Positions 63,218 through 64,000 of a DNA stretch of 64,000 bases are shown piece after piece. How positions within the stretch are numbered: the stretch's first letter is position 1; each line of letters starts with the position of its first letter. The notes under the pieces are model-generated. The model was not told where the DNA came from. It saw only the letters and a list, made by a program, of their open reading frames with translations, and searched no databases. Origin of the DNA: Candidatus Homeothermus arabinoxylanisolvens (lineage in GTDB: Bacteria > Bacteroidota > Bacteroidia > Bacteroidales > Muribaculaceae); the NCBI GenBank assembly GCA_001689405.1, contig LUJO01000036.1, positions 1-64,000 on the forward strand. The letters run 5' to 3'. The translations under genes and the position numbers were made by a program.

Positions 63218-63325
63218 TACCGGCGTCCCTACCAGCATTGACAGTTTAATAACTGTGCTTTTACGAGTCAGCTGCAAAATCCGGGTGAACTGTTAAAATG
63301 CAAAAAATCGGTAGGGGCGCCAGTA
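63218..63325. repeat. Imperfect 16-bp inverted repeat
   Basis: 63218-63233 and 63310-63325 are complementary at 14 of 16 positions (arms CTACCGGCGTCCC / GGGGCGCCAGTA-type). The downstream segment 63321-63370 also resembles 63228-63285 in direct order (ACCAxCATTGA, GTTTAAxAACxGTG, TTTTAC). No ORF is credible here, so this is a non-coding repeat element or a decayed duplication. Confidence 0.5.
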
Positions 63326-63410
63326 CCAACATTGATCGCCGTTTAACAACCGTGTTTTTACATTGACCCGCTTTTACATTGATATTGTATGGAAATCATT
63401 GGCATTTATG

Positions 63411-63441
63411 TTGTTATTTGATAATAAATGTATTATCTTTA
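63411..63441 (+). promoter_or_regulatory. Candidate promoter of the ORF6N gene
   Basis: TTG (63411-63413), 20 nt, TATCTTTA (63434-63441), one base off the -7 consensus. The leader is about 47 nt. Confidence 0.42.
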
Positions 63442-63494
63442 CGCCATAATCATCACGATATACCATTATTGTAAATCAACATAAAAGCTAATCC

Positions 63495-64000
63495 ATGAAC
63501 GAATTGCAGATAATACAAAACAAAATCTACGAGATAAGGGGTCAGAAGGTAATGCTCGATTTTGACCTTGCCGCCATGTACGGCGTTGAAACAAGAGTGT
63601 TGAATCAGGCCGTCAAGAGGAATTTTAAACGCTTTCCTTTTGATTTTATGTTTCAGTTGACATCTGATGAATGGGAACTGATGTCATCACAAATTGTGAC
63701 GACATCACCATGTAAACGACCTAAAGCCGCTTTGCCTTACGCGTTTACTGAACATGGGGTTGTAATGTTGTCCAGCGTATTACGCAGCGAAACCGCCATA
63801 CAAGTTAACATAGCGGTTACACGGGCATTTGTAGCGGTACGCCAGATGATAACGGATAATTCGCCGCTCAAACGTCTTTCTACGCTTGAGAAGAATTTCA
63901 ACGAACTTAAACAGGACTTGGATGAGATATTCGCGGATTATAACGACATCAACGAAGACACGAGGGCACAGATAGAAGCAATCAATACAACTCTTGCGGA
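63495..64000 (+). CDS. ORF6N-domain protein, partial
   Basis: 168 codons from ATG 63495, cut by the right edge. N-terminal ORF6N domain (IYEIRGQKVMLDFDLAAMYGVETRVLNQ), then the F-R-P-F segment KRFPFDFMFQLTSDEW and LPYAFTEHGVVMLSSVL, and the start of a coiled coil (LKRLSTLEKNFNELKQDLDEI). This DNA-binding family occurs in phages and in many Bacteroidales chromosomes, often as orphans. No other phage gene is seen nearby. Confidence 0.88.
   Translation, partial: MNELQIIQNKIYEIRGQKVMLDFDLAAMYGVETRVLNQAVKRNFKRFPFDFMFQLTSDEWELMSSQIVTTSPCKRPKAALPYAFTEHGVVMLSSVLRSETAIQVNIAVTRAFVAVRQMITDNSPLKRLSTLEKNFNELKQDLDEIFADYNDINEDTRAQIEAINTTLA

Noticed and set aside
63038..63277. Minus-strand 79-codon frame across tRNA-Arg
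   Set aside because: It covers the tRNA, its promoter and terminator, and has no recognisable protein features.
63495..64000. Prophage edge marked by the ORF6N gene
   Set aside because: ORF6N genes are common as chromosomal orphans and no integrase, capsid or other phage gene is visible.

Overview
The window looks like chromosomal core sequence from an anaerobic gut Bacteroidales, and I infer the Muribaculaceae/Bacteroidaceae neighbourhood. Three things point there. Promoters fit the Bacteroidetes form (TTTG or TTG, 19-21 bp, TAnnTTTG). Family signatures are Bacteroidetes-specific: an M56 sensor with a carboxypeptidase-regulatory extension, a type IX secretion cargo domain and a type IX plug protein, a Porin_10-like porin, RprX/RprY, DUF3332 and the Bacteroidetes PurM. 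Gene order (tig, clpP-clpX-recQ; ctc-pth-hslR) also fits. No rRNA, CRISPR array, transposase or integrase was seen. The species cannot be fixed from the sequence alone.

Layout, left part. 1-2157 (minus): a BlaI-type repressor and an M56 (BlaR1-like) membrane peptidase cut by the left edge. 2446-8135: trigger factor, then clpP-clpX-recQ. 8288-12524: purU-hisH-hisA-hisF-hisIE-ftsE, a tight operon. 12584-15062: lysC-lysA, feeding lysine/DAP synthesis. 15211-18324: a small CD225-like membrane protein, AhpC, a HerA/DUF853 ATPase and a His-rich small protein. 18397-23833: a CusBAC/CzcBAC-like RND efflux operon. 23924-30585: Fe/Mn superoxide dismutase, an ion channel with an odd selectivity filter, a type IX cargo protein, a lytic transglycosylase and UvrA.

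Middle. A roughly 670-bp AT-rich gap (30638-31305), dense in TTTGCA/TGCAAA hexamers, precedes an XRE regulator. Then come pyrK-pyrD, a periplasmic solute-binding protein with a porin (minus), tRNA-Ser(GGA), hslR-pth-ctc (minus), a small HExxH protein, the RprXY two-component system (minus), cdsA, purM, an MltF-type transglycosylase lipoprotein and DUF3332.

Right part. An M23 peptidase, a phosphosugar mutase, an RluA pseudouridine synthase and an M18 aminopeptidase lead to a nine-gene operon at 51455-60073. It holds an ABC ATPase and permease, a YtrA-type GntR repressor, an exported beta-rich protein, a MacB-like ATPase with two FtsX-fold permeases, a membrane fusion protein and a TolC-like channel. 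A near-perfect 24-bp palindrome covers its predicted transcription start and is the best operator candidate for the encoded repressor. After it come DUF3109, a type IX plug protein, a C_GCAxxG_C_C protein and ung (minus), tRNA-Arg(CCG), an imperfect inverted/direct repeat and a truncated ORF6N gene.

The most notable signals are regulatory: paired 16-bp dyads in the blaI promoter, the YtrA-type operator, TGCAAA/TTTGCA dyads in front of the XRE gene and clpP, and a palindrome over the purU start. On the protein side they are the TTVGCN channel filter, an orphan HExxH protein, and a free-standing paralogue of the MltF sensor domain beside a porin.
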